Below are positions 10,389 through 21,400 of a DNA stretch of 64,000 bases, one piece after another. Numbering within the stretch: position 1 is the first letter of the stretch; the number at the start of each line of letters is the position of its first letter. The stretch is from Rhynchopus sp. YZ270_cl-10. Lineage: Eukaryota; Euglenozoa; Diplonemea; Diplonemida; Diplonemidae. The notes below the pieces were generated by a model, which was not told the origin of the DNA, searched no databases, and worked only from the letters and a program-made list of their open reading frames with translations. Where the stretch lies: positions 1 through 64,000 of the forward strand of contig OZ037852.1 in the NCBI GenBank assembly GCA_964035575.1. The letters are read 5' to 3'. Both the position numbers and the translations under genes were made by a program.

Positions 10389-13300
10389 TTAGTCAAGATC
10401 ACCCGGTTGAAAGTCAGAAAGGTGATTGTCTGGAAATGTGGGGTAAATTAGGGCTTTTTTATGTGCTTTCAGTACATTTTCTGGAGTTCCTGTACCAATG
10501 TTGAAGTGGGGAGGTTGATAAGTTTGCACTATCAGCAGTCTCTTTTCTGATGGTATTTGCATAAGAACATCTTCAGGAGATTGCCCCTTTGGCAAAAAAT
10601 GAAAGCAAGAATATCCTTCTGTCTCATAGGTCCTAGAAGTGACTACTGTGATAAGAGACCTAAGCATGAGAGACATCAGTGCTACTTCTACCTCCTGCGC
10701 ATAACTGTCATCGGCATTATTTGTGACGCGTTGAAGAAGGTCATCAAAGTTCCTGTTTTGTTTACAGGTGTGGTAGAAAAGTTTAGGTTTGCGGGTTTGC
10801 GGGTTTGCACAAATACAAATGCTACATACCTTTTTTTTTTCTCTTCATCATCAAAAAGTAAGGGATGCTCCTGGATCATAATCTCATTCCTGAGCAAGAA
10901 CTCTGCAAATCTTCTGCGTAGAGCATGACCATCATTTCTTTTTCCAGTGAGGAGCTGCTGTATGGCGTGATAGAAACACGTTCCATCACCAGTAACGTCA
11001 ATTTGTCCGAGGTTGAACCTGCTCAGAACATGTTGAATATTATTCTCATTGTTCCTGTAAAATATTGGTAATGGTTTTAAAGTTGTTGACCACGAAAAAA
11101 ACATACCTATTTTTTTCAGAAACTGTAGTTGTTACATTTTTTTGTGGATGAGAAGCTTCTGGAACGTTGTTGTGGATATATTCCCTGTATAAATTGTAGT
11201 GTATTATTTAATTAAAAATGTACAATAATTACTGTAACCATAATGTAATGCTAACATACCATCCCCCCTCTGGAAATGTAAAAGGATAGAAATCCATCGG
11301 TTGTTCTTCTTCATCCTTTGTCCAGGGAGTTACTACAAGAGACCTTCCACATGCCGGGTTGTTGATTTCGTGTTCTTTATCATCAATGGGGCTTCCATCA
11401 GCATCAGGGGAACACACCACTGCAGGGTTTTCTGAAGGGTTTGCTGCACGTTCATGCATGGCCTTTGCATATACAGCCTCTGTAAGCCTCAGGTCCCGCT
11501 TCAGCTGATTCCTCCTTTCCTTACTGACCTTCATCTTTATTCCCCCAACTGACTCCTCAATGGCAGAGATGACCTCCTGGTGGACACAGTTATACAAATT
11601 TGTATCACCTTGAGGTGGAAGACAAATCTTGATGTCATTCCTGCTGCACACCCTTGACATTGCAACGTACAGATGGCCATGAGAGAAGCAGGGCGACTGT
11701 GACACATCAAGACCCACCCTCCTGAGAGTTTGTCCCTGAGACTTATTAATCGTCATGGCAAAAGACAGCCGCACTGGAAACTGCTGACGTACAAAGTCGA
11801 TGGTGAGATCCTTCGCATCACCATCGCAGGGCAGGCGAGGTATGGCAACAGTTTCTGGCTTTTTCCCGTTTTTGTTCCGCCACTCGCATTCTTCCGCCAG
11901 GTGGGTGCAGACAAGGATGTTCTTCTTCACCTCCTTCACAACAAGACGCGTTCCATTGCACAGTCCACCTGCGGGGTCGAGGTTCTTTAGAAGCATTACA
12001 ATACAGTTGACCTTCAGGTTCAGGATGTGTGGAGGAAGACGTGCATGGTTCATTGCATTGAGTGCTTCAGTGGTGAAGAATTCATTTGCTCCTGGGTCCT
12101 TGCAGGTATCCTCTGACATACGGGTAATTGTCTCTCCTGGGAAGCTGCTGAGAATTTTTTCGTTCATGTAGACCTGGCGTGCGTTTGTAGGGCACAGCAA
12201 AGCACAGTTCTCATACATTCCATTCTTGATGTCAGGAAATGTAAAGTCAATCAAAGTATCCTCAGTCACCTTTTTGTTCTTTTTTTCAAAAATGATAGCA
12301 TGTGGCACCTGCATAACTGCTTCTGTGTCCTCAGCACCCTCCACATCCCCAGCCTCATTCACAGACCCATCACCAACCTTCATGAGGTACTCACGGAAAG
12401 CGTCGTCGTCCTTCACCCTCATGACCTGCGTCAGGGACATTTTTGTGAGTTGGTTCCAGAGGTATGAGTTGTGGAGCGAAATCGAGATGCTTTCAAAGCT
12501 CCCTTTGTTTGCCCCTGGAACAGGAAGGATTTGCCTGAAGTCTCCTCCAAGAAGCACTGTCACTCCTCCAAATGGTTGTGAACATCCCCTCAACCTCTGA
12601 AGCGTTCTGTCTACTACCTCTATGCTTGCCTTTTGTGCCATTACCACCTCATCCCAGACAATGAGGTCAGTGCGCCTTAGGAGTTCGACATGGTCATCAT
12701 CAAGCCCGCACATCCGCTTTGAGTTTGGTTCAAGATCTATTGGGATCTTAAATCGGCTGTGTGCAGTTCTGCCTCCTGGTAGTAGTGTAGCTGCTATCCC
12801 TGATGTTGCCACAGCGATTGAAAAGCGGTCCTCCTCATTCTGTTGAAGTGGCTGCTGCTGCTGCTGCTGCTGTTGTTGCTTTGCCCTTGCCCTTCTGCTC
12901 CTGGCCCAGTACAAACACGCCTGGTACAGGAATGTCTTGCCTGTTCCTGCTGCACCCTGCAAAAATATGACCTTCCCCTGGTTACCTTCAACAGATTCCT
13001 TCACAGAGTTGAAGACATTCTGCTGCCCTTCGTTGAGGTTGCCTTGAATCTGTTCAAACTTCTTCAGCATTTCACCCTCATCATACCTCTCTGTGTTTAA
13101 GACAAACTCTGTGCTCTGCCCTGTAGTACCTTCAGGAGGAGTGGGGAGCCCAAGATCTTCCATTGAAGTCTTAACGTTCGCTTCCTTAAGGAGCCGTTGC
13201 ATGTCTAGCAAAGCTTTACGCTTCTCTTTAGGGTAGATGTGGTTGCTTGGTACTGCTTCCTCCCGTTCCTGCCTTTTTACTCTGTCCAAAGGTGGCGCAC

Positions 13301-16300
13301 ACAGCTCAAACTCATACTCTGCCCACGCCTTTGCAACGTCTTCTGCAGTGGTCATGTAGTTTATTATTATCATTGCAAACGTAAAACGGATGGCACGTGA
13401 GGACAGTGTTGTATTGATGCACTCTTTCAGGGCGTTACGCAAGATTGCCCCATCATGGATAAGCCCCATTTCTGCTGCAGCTGCATAAAATGTAGGATGA
13501 ACAACGGAGCCTATGGTTCTCAGCTCTTCAAAGCTGCATGATCCACGCTTGCACAGAAGAAGTAGACGGAGACAGTGCAACTCCTTATCCTTTACAGGGG
13601 CCCAGTACATCCTGCCGATTGAGAGGCCTTCTCCTTCATTTCTTTTTGAGTGAGGGCCAGGTTTATAGCAGCCTTCTTCCTCGCACCACCCATATCCCGG
13701 TCTCAGCTGCCATTCCTTCTTTTCTCTGGGGTAAGAAAAGAATTCTGGGACATCATTGTAAAGTAGTTTGTCAAAGCCTTTGTAGGCTTCATGTGCTGGA
13801 ATGCCTTCACGATGCTTCTTGCATCTTTCATTTGCTTCGAAAAAGGCAAGGAGTGTACTTTTGGATTTTGCAGCCGCATCCCTTCTCCTTGAGTCATCAC
13901 CATAATTCTTTAAAGGAAAGTACACCCTCTGCTCATCTTCGAGGTGGATGTGGAGTCTCTGCACTCCTGGGTAAATCCGCACCATCTTTGTTCCGAGTAG
14001 GTACCCACAAGCATCAGCCGCAGTCAAACAATGTGCCTTCAGAAACCTCATAATGCTCCCAGTGGTCGTGGTCGTTGTTGTGGTTTTTGCTTCTGATGGC
14101 CCTCCTTTATGCTTTGTATCTTCCTTTATCACACCATCTACCTCATTCTCCCCCTTGAATAAGTATTTGAACAAATATTTAGCAGCAAGAATCCCGCGCA
14201 CTGCCTCAATGTTGATGTGGCACTGGTACTTGAGGAGAAGATACGCATTGTAGGGAACCACCCACCTGTTGTTCCTCTGGTTTGGGTGAGTAGTTTCCCC
14301 TGGGTGTTTTTCTTTCCATTTCTTCACAACGTCTGGATCCACATAAGACAGTATCCCATGATCCCTTCTTATGACAAAGGCGTAGCCATCATTGCCAGAG
14401 GTGGTGAAATCTCTGAAGTCCTTGGGGAAGTTGGACTTGCAATATTTGCACTTTCCATCCTTTCCCTTCTGTAGACAGGGAGAGCCTCTATTTTTAAGGC
14501 AGTCATTGTGCATGAGGTACTCGCTTACAGCTTTGTAGAGGTTAGGATGTGTTTCTGGGTCCGGGAGCTCAGCATGCACGATGTGGTCGATGTTGAACGG
14601 GTCCTTAGGTGACGTTTTATTGTTGTTCCAAAGGATTGCGTGGCAGTGAGGGAGCCCTCTCTTCTGGTACTCGGTCACCATCACCATTGCAATATTTTGT
14701 CCAAGAACATTCTTTTTGCGTATGTCGTCCACAAGTTCCTTGACTTTTAAGTCGAACACACGGTGAACAAGCTCCGGACGGTCGAGGGCCGTTTCTCCTT
14801 CGAGAAGATTGGATTGTATCTCCTCCCACATCGGGTTGCATGTCATTGTGAGAAAGAAATCAGCTTTCCCATACTTTGCGTATATTGCAAGTGTGTCGTT
14901 GAGTAATTGTGCCCTCGCAGCTACTCCTCTCTCAAATGAAGAAGGCATAGAGATTTCGTTTGTCGGTGGAATCTGTTTCCCAGAGGTGATGTCTTTCTTG
15001 GAGGCGTAGCCCATTCCCCTTCCAACAATATGGTATTTCAGTCGCTGATACATGCCACGCATCGCCATGTCGATGAAGAACTGCTGTGTCAGCGTTCCAT
15101 GCATGAGCAGGGGGTTGTAGGACAACGGGTCTTTGCTGCTGTTCGGACGGTGGTGCATGAGATATGTTGCGTACTGCTTTGCTGAGATGAATGTTGAAGA
15201 TGGTGTCGTTTCAGCTAGGTTAGTAGCGTTGCGAAGAACCTCATGCATTGAGTCCACAGCTCTGTCTTCTTCTGCACAACGTTCCCATCCACCATTCCAC
15301 TCTTCAGGGTCTACCTGCATCGCATCATCCTTTTCACCGCTGTTGAGCGCTTCAGGGTTTGGTGCTGTTGGTTCAGGGTTGTTCGTGTTTTGGGCATCAT
15401 CATCATCATCATCATCACTGTCAGATGCAGCTCCGCGGTTCACCACCCTGTGAGGCATCTTCAGGCGGAACCCATTATTCTCGGTGGGATTCAGATGGGC
15501 TAATGGATATGAAAGCAGTTCATAGAGTTGGTTAAAGTCATCAATGATGATTGGTGCGTTCCACTTTGGATCCTTACCCCCATTTTCAGCACACGTAAAC
15601 ATTGGGTACACAGTAAATTTGCGCTCTGCAGGTGCGGCTTCATCGATGGTGTAGAACATCTTAACAGCACCCTTTGCCTCATCGGTTGTATATTCTGACC
15701 CTGTCTTGCTTGCCAGGACTTCATGGAAGTCAATCCTCATCTTCTTCAGCTCATCCTCGCGACCCTTATACTGCTGTGAAATTGCTTTGAACTTTGCTGC
15801 AAATGCATTGTCTCCAAGAAGAAGATGACACTTCTCAGCAAGACCAAGAAGATTGTCAGGGAGGACCCCTCCAGTCATGCTTTTTTTATTGTCTGTGCTG
15901 CTGACGTTTGGATCAACAAACCAGGACTCTGTGAGAGCATCGTCATAAAAGCCATTGAATTTTTTTAATCCCCTACCTTCCAGAGCCACTGCTGAGAAGC
16001 CCTTTGGCACACGGCTGTCTCGGCGGATTTTGTTCTCTACCATCGCGAAGAATGCGTTCAGCTGAATTGAAACCCTTTTGTAGAATTTGTCCTGAAGAAG
16101 TTCAAGGTGGTCTTGGCTGATTATTTTGGGCATATCTGGCAGGGACACCTTTCCACCAGTGCAGCATATTTTTGATGACTCTCCACGAAACAGCAATGCC
16201 CCGCAATGCTTGCAGGGTTTGTCCATCTCTCCGCATGAGTGCTTCTTAATGCTGTCATCCACCTCTTCGCGCAGTGCTGCCCCCAGGTGCCGGTAGGTGA

Positions 16301-16505
16301 ATATTTTTTTGACTCCCTGTCTCTGCAGCTTTCTGTTTAGATCAGCTCTTTGTTCCTCAACAATACTGCTCTGTTTTTCCATCTGAAACTCTGCTTCGTG
16401 AAACAGGGTCCCAGACATGTATTTTGCCTCTGACTGTACAACGTCAAAATCAGCTTTGGAATGTTTCTCTATAAGCTCCCCCATGAGGTTCTGCTCTTTG
16501 ATCAT
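10389..16505 (-). CDS. Helitron Rep-helicase-OTU protein (4 exons), copy 1
   Basis: Inferred exons are 16505-11260, 11184-11107, 11054-10830 and 10752-10389, with introns of 75, 52 and 77 nt. All three have GTATGT donors and CAG acceptors, and the joined frame is 1,970 codons. The Rep nickase has the HUH motif GLPHCHAILW (about residue 620) and the tyrosine motif KYLFKYLFKG (about 780). The Pif1-like SF1 helicase has Walker A GAAGTGKT (about 1185), WDEVVMAQK, GGDFRQILPV and a C-terminal INKSQGQTL/YVAMSR. An OTU cysteine-protease domain follows across the exons, with DVTGDGTCFYHAIQ (catalytic Asp/Cys) and PPHFNIGTG (catalytic His). An N-terminal Cys cluster (CKHC..CC), an Asp run and a 9-residue poly-Gln are also visible. 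The start is uncertain: the frame is open without ATG upstream and overlaps the preceding ORF. All catalytic residues look intact. Confidence 0.88.
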
Positions 16506-17934
16506 GAGCTCCTTGAGGTTTCTTATTTGTCCGTGCACTCCATATAGACTTTGCTTCCTCCACAGAAGCTGGGTCGAACACCATTTTTGACATTGGGTCC
16601 ACGTTTCTCAGCGTAACAAAACTGGCCTCATGCTCAAGCAAAAAAATCCTAGCTTTAACCTCCTCAAGCTCATCAAGTTTGGTATACGTCTGCTGCCTTT
16701 TTGTTTCAAGTGACTTTAGCTTTCTGAGATCCCATTTTTTTTGCATGATGTCGACCACACAGTCGTTGAAGGTGTGAGATTTTGGTTTGTTGTCCTTAAT
16801 CAAGGGAACATTTATGTGTGACCACAGCAGCACTTTTTGGAACCTTAGCAGATTATCCTGTGTGGCATAGTATGGCCTTGAAGAAGTCCTTAACGCCGAA
16901 ATGCGAAATACTTCAGCTGAATGGAACAGCCAGGAAAATAACGGCGGTGTGTAATCGTTGAAGTCAAAGTACTGGGGAAGTTCTATGGCTGCCAAACACA
17001 AAACTGCTGCAACACTAGCAGACAGTGCAGGTGTTATAGCACTCACATTCTCCTTTTGTAACTCTCTCTCATCCTGTCCAAGCAAAATGTATGAAAGATA
17101 GTCCATTTTGCAATTGAGAGTTTTGAACCTCAGGCAGTATTGTGTGATGTGTTTCAGTAGAATATTTACCTCTGCAAACTGTGCATAGCAGTACGGACAT
17201 GTTTTTTCGCAGGTTGCTGCATGTGATTTCATGTTTTTAACCTCGGTGAATTCTTCCCCACAGTGCTCACAGCAAAGTTTTCCTAAGCACGCATGATTTT
17301 CCTTCTGTGCCTGCAGAGGTGATGAAAAACTGCGCCTACAAAGAGTACAGGCAGGTTGACATTTTTTCAGATGCTCCGTCAATTTGTGAATACGTTTGTA
17401 TGTAGCATCGCAATTAGGACATTTGAAACGGCCGTCTGAAGTCTTATCCAGTTTTTGCTTCTTGGGGGGTGGCACATCAGGAGTAGAAGGTGCTTCCTGA
17501 GGAGAAGGAGTAGAAGGTGCTTCCTGAAACCCACCTGTGCAGCCCTTCTGATGATTGTGCCTCTCAAGGAAATTAGAAAACGTAATTCTGCACTTTGGAC
17601 ACGTTTTTTTGCATTTTTTTGAGCCTTTTTTGTGTGCTTTGAGCTGTTTATCTACTGCAAAGCTGGCACCACAGTTTTCACAAATGAAAGGTTTCTGCTC
17701 CTGCGCACTTCTTGGTTCATCATCTCCCCTCTTCCGTTTTGTACTGCATTCTACTGTTGTAGGTTCATTGCGCTCATCTTCTGTTTTTTCCTTTTCTTCA
17801 TCATCCTCTCCAGTCTGTTTTTGAAAAGCTTCTGTATCATCTTCTTCTGCCTCCTGTGTTGCTTCTTTTGTTGTCTTAGGCTTTTTGTCAGCACGCCCAT
17901 CCGCAGACCCGCTCTCACTACGTTGCCTTTTCAT
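16450..17934 (-). CDS. Helitron multi-zinc-finger protein, copy 1
   Basis: I start this at MKRQRSESG (17934), not 29 codons further upstream, because the diverged copy at 7292 begins with the same residues. The protein has about 494 residues. An acidic/basic N-terminus with KKPK and KRKRGDDE motifs suggests nuclear localisation. A tandem set of Cys2His2 and Cys2HisCys fingers follows (CENC..H, CPKC..H, CPNC..H, CTLC, CCEHC..H, CPYC..H..C). A helical region with LLWSHINV ends in charged heptads. Its 3' end overlaps the open frame of the Rep gene by roughly 150 nt in another frame. It could be a separate DNA-binding protein, or the N-terminus of Rep reached by frameshift or an unseen intron. 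Confidence 0.78.
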   Translation of the reverse strand: MKRQRSESGSADGRADKKPKTTKEATQEAEEDDTEAFQKQTGEDDEEKEKTEDERNEPTTVECSTKRKRGDDEPRSAQEQKPFICENCGASFAVDKQLKAHKKGSKKCKKTCPKCRITFSNFLERHNHQKGCTGGFQEAPSTPSPQEAPSTPDVPPPKKQKLDKTSDGRFKCPNCDATYKRIHKLTEHLKKCQPACTLCRRSFSSPLQAQKENHACLGKLCCEHCGEEFTEVKNMKSHAATCEKTCPYCYAQFAEVNILLKHITQYCLRFKTLNCKMDYLSYILLGQDERELQKENVSAITPALSASVAAVLCLAAIELPQYFDFNDYTPPLFSWLFHSAEVFRISALRTSSRPYYATQDNLLRFQKVLLWSHINVPLIKDNKPKSHTFNDCVVDIMQKKWDLRKLKSLETKRQQTYTKLDELEEVKARIFLLEHEASFVTLRNVDPMSKMVFDPASVEEAKSIWSARTNKKPQGAHDQRAEPHGGAYRETFQS

Positions 17935-18029
17935 ATTATTTATGCCATGTGTTCCTATGCTAATGTATGTGAAGAAAGAAGGAATCTGGGAAACAATGTG
18001 AATAGAAATATTAATTCTCATTAAACTCT

Positions 18030-18138
18030 CTTTCGTTTTGGGGAAGTGTTTCCCTCTTCAGCTTATGTTGTCTTTGTATTAGCCTTCTTATTAGTGTGCC
18101 CATCATCAGATCTTTCCTCGCTTTCGTTGTCTTTTCAT
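18030..18138 (-). pseudogene. Remnant 5' end of a second zinc-finger gene
   Basis: On the minus strand an ATG at 18138 begins a stretch nearly identical to the start of the zinc-finger gene at 7292. A one-base insertion (GAAAGC for GAAGC) shifts the frame, a stop follows after about 10 codons, and homology ends at CGAAAGAGAG. It sits just upstream of the intact zinc-finger gene, so this element looks like a recombinant of two subfamilies. Confidence 0.7.
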
Positions 18139-18466
18139 TTTTTTTTTTGCAAAAAGTAAAGTACCCAGACCACTGTTATGTTAGTTTTGAATAGTTGTGA
18201 TAAATTGCTAGAAATTGTATTGTAGAAAATATAAAATGGTGGGTGGGAGAAAGTTTTGAGTTTTCAAGAAGGAAAATAAAAAAGTCTCACAACTAAGTTT
18301 TCAAAAAAAAATAATTAAAAAATGATCTTGAAAATTTTGACAAAAATTAAAACCAATCTGCATGTGCATTAAAAAAAGGGGAACCCATATTTTTGCGCAG
18401 GAAGAAGTAATTTGCACATTCTCTGCGATAAGAAATACCCCCAAACGAAAAAAAAAAAATTATTCT

Positions 18467-19031
18467 CTAATGATGTGCTTTATTGTGCTGGAAAAGAGCA
18501 CCTTTGTGTTGAAATTCCCTTCCCCTCCAAGTACTAGAGCATTCGTGAGCATAACACGTCTTTGCTATTTTTTCGTCTTCTGCTGCTTCGCGCTTTCTCT
18601 TTCTGTCTAGCTCCTGTTGAGTTTGAGTTGTTGAAAGTGATACTTGAAAAGTTGATACATACCTTTTTCATGTCCTGACACAGAAGGAACACTTCGTTCA
18701 GCTGTTTCTTGAGATCTGAGACAGTCTGTTTCACCTCTTTCAGCTCTTCAGTCACTGAGGAAAAGCTTTCTGCAGAAACAGGAATTTCCAATGCTGCGGC
18801 CTGTTCTGACGGAAGCACAGAGTCCTTCTGAGTTTGCTCCTCTGTTTTAACGCCTTGCTCCTGTACCTTCGTTAGTACTGTCTCCTTCTTCTGGGAGCAC
18901 ACTGGAATTGGTGGCAATTCCTCATTCTCATGAGGAGCTTGATCCTGCACATTGAACACCGCCAACATGCTTGGTGCATCTTTCTTCTGCACAAAGGGCA
19001 CTGGCTTCCGCTTAATCTTCATGGTGTTCAT
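18467..19031 (-). CDS. Helitron-associated small coiled-coil/zinc-finger protein (2 exons), copy 2
   Basis: Exon 1 is 19031-18663 and exon 2 is 18613-18467. The 49-nt intron has a GTATGT donor and a CAACAG acceptor. The spliced product is 171 residues: MNTMKIKRKPVPF, an acidic Pro/Glu-rich middle, a helical segment ELKEVKQTVSDLKKQL, then a basic linker (DRKRKRE) and the Cys-x4-Cys/His-x3-His terminus encoded only after splicing. It differs from the 8-kb copy by a few substitutions. It is the first gene of the element and is transcribed in the same direction as the zinc-finger and Rep genes. Its function is unknown; zinc-dependent nucleic-acid or protein binding is an inference. Confidence 0.72.
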
Positions 19032-19242
19032 AGTTTTTTGAGAAATAGTTCACCTGTTTTTGGTGTGTGAGTACAAAAGTGCTATGAAAAGAGAAATGAG
19101 GGGTGAGCCAAGTTTAATTCATTTTTCTATTCAATTTTTTCGGCATTCACATTTGTAAAAATGCAAAACCTTCAGACAATAAAAAATAAGTTCTGTTCAC
19201 AACCACACCAGCCTCCTACATTTTAGCGAGCTTTCTTCTTGT

Positions 19243-19430
19243 GTGCGGGTTTACGGGTTTGCGGGTTTGCGGGTTTGCGGGTTTGCGGGTTTGCGGGTTT
19301 GCGGGTTTGCGGGTTTGCGGGTTTGCGGGTTTGCGGGTTTGCGGGTTTGCGGGTTTGCGGGTTTACGGGTTTGCGGGTTTGCGGGTTTGCGGGTTTGCGG
19401 GTTTGCGGGTTTGCGGGTTTGCGGGTTTCT
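19243..19430 (+). repeat. GCGGGTTT array, about 23 copies
   Basis: Octamer array between the right border of the complete Helitron and the next N module. Two units carry GCGGGTTTAC. The equivalent array in the duplicated element (43910 onward) has about 12 units before it changes into other repeats. Confidence 0.95.
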
Positions 19431-21400
19431 AGTTATTACGGAATAGAGGGCTTGCTTTTGGCATCTCATCTTTCATGGCGGTTTGCTACTTCCGAGTGAT
19501 TCTGATATGATACTCCAGTAGTATGGGGCCCAGAAACGACAGCCCCGACCGGGGGCCTCAGTCCCCAGGATCTGGGAATATCTAAAATGTGTGCGGCATT
19601 TCACGGCTATTTTTGTGAGTAAAATTGCGATATTTTGTGTTTCTGAGGTACTGGGTGTATATGTTATAAAAATTTCAAAAAACGAGATAACCATGAAATA
19701 TGGCCAGTATCCCCATAAAATGAGGCTATTGCGACCCTGGAGGCCCACTTTTGACACTTAGGGCCAAATTTAGGTGTGTAAGAGTATCGGCTTGAAAATA
19801 TTTTTTTTCGTGATTTTTGGGGTCATTTTCTGGCTGGGAAAATTGGGCCACATATAACTACAACTGCTCAAAAGGTCAAATCAGTGGCTTTAAATGACTC
19901 ATTGGGCATTTTTATGACCTGGACATGGGGGTCAGATTCCATTTTTAACATGATTAAAATTGGTCACAAGACCCTGAGAGAAAACCCAAGGTCAAATTGA
20001 CCTTGAGTACCAGGTCAAATTTGTGTGGAAAAATTTTTCAGTACCTAATTTCTGATGCTCAAAAGTACAAAATTCCTTCGGGAATGGCTTCATAGGACAT
20101 TTCCATAACCTGGACATGGGGGTCAGACTCCACTTTTGACCACCTAAAATTTGGTCATACACATGTATGAGACCCAAAAACCAGGATTTTTGACCAAAAA
20201 AAAATTTCCCAGCAATTTTTGCCTACAAAAAATCGAAAAAAAAAAATTTTGATTTTGGCTCTCCGGAGTCTGTGCGTGCTGTGGTGGGGTCAATTTGCGC
20301 TGAGAAATGGGTATTTTTGACCTAAAATGCATGTATCAGTTTTTACATGATTTTTGGTGTTTTTGGGTTTTGTGTGGGTTTTTTGGTCAGTACCTAATTT
20401 CTGATGCTCAAAAGTACAAAATTCCTTCGGGAATGGCTTCATAGGACATTTCCATAACCTGGACATGGGGGTCAGACTCCACTTTTGACCACCTGAAATT
20501 TGGTCATACACATGTATGAGACCCAAAAACCAGGATTTTTGACCAAAAAATTTTTCCCAGCAATTTTTGCCTGCAAAAAATCGAAAAAAAAAATTTTTGA
20601 TTTTGGCTCTCCGGAGTCTGTGTGTGCTGTGATGGGGTCAATTTGCGCTGAGAAATGGGTATTTTTGACCTAAAATTCATGTATCAGTTTTTACATGATT
20701 TTTGGTGTTTTGGGGGTTTTAGGTGGGTTTTTTGGTCAGTACATAATGTGCAATGCTCAAAAGTACAAAATTCCTTCGACAATCGCTTCATAGGACATTT
20801 CCATAACCTGAACATGGGGGTCAGACACCACATTAGAGCAGCTAAAATTTGGTAATACACATGTGTGAGACCCCAAAAACCAGGATTTTGACCAAAAAAT
20901 TTTTCCCAGCAATTTTTGCCTACAAAAAATCGAAAAAAAAAATTTTTGATTTTGGGTCTCCGGAGTCTGTGTGTGCTGTGATGGGGTCAATTTGCGCTGA
21001 GAAATGGGTATTTTTGACCTAAAATTCATGTTTCAGTTTTTACATGTTTTTTGGTGTTTTTGGGGTATTGTGTGGGTTTTTTGGTCAGTACATAATGTGC
21101 AATGCTCAAAAGTACCAAATTCCTTCGCAATGGCTTCATAGGACATTTCCATAACCTGGACATGGGGGTCAGACACCACTTTTGACCACCTGAAAATTGG
21201 TCATACACATGTATGATACCCCAAAAACCAGGATTTTTGACCAAAAAATTTTCCAAGCAATTTTTGCCTACAAAAAATCAAAAAAAAAAAAATTTTGATT
21301 TTGGGTCTCTGGAGTCTGTGCGTGCTGTGGTGGGGTCAATTTGCACTGAGAAATGGGTATTTTTGACTTAAAATGCATGCATCAGTTTTTACATGATTTT
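19431..21400. repeat. N module with four ~349-bp tandem repeats
   Basis: The module begins TTTCTAGTTATTACGG and is closely related to 4986-6302 and to the 48-54 kb copies. The GGTCAGTAC marker recurs at about 20039, 20388, 20737 and 21086, giving a 349-bp period. Each unit holds a CCTGGACATGGGGGTCAGA block, a CCACTTTTGACCACCT block, an A-rich stretch and CTCTCCGGAGTCTGTG. The palindrome AAGGTCAAATTGACCTT lies at about 19988. No C module follows on the right and the homology fades near 21400. The short ORFs on both strands have no conserved features, so I do not call them. Confidence 0.85.

Larger units (their letters stand above)
8509..19240 (-). mobile_element. Complete Helitron/Helentron-like element, copy 1
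   Basis: From left to right the element has an N module (8509-9840), a terminal hairpin (9866-9883), a 3' region (9907-10388), the Rep-helicase-OTU gene (10389-16505), a multi-zinc-finger ORF (16450-17934), a remnant (18030-18138), the small spliced zinc-finger gene (18467-19031) and a right border (19198-19240) that runs into an octamer array. All genes are on the minus strand. HUH Rep plus Pif1-type helicase defines Helitrons, and an OTU cysteine protease domain is known from the Helentron/Helitron2 group. No apurinic endonuclease domain is present. Whether N belongs to the same transposing unit is uncertain. Confidence 0.8.

Noticed and set aside
11730-15453. Plus-strand ORFs of 60-171 codons opposite the Rep-helicase gene
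   Set aside because: Antisense shadows of a well-supported coding frame.
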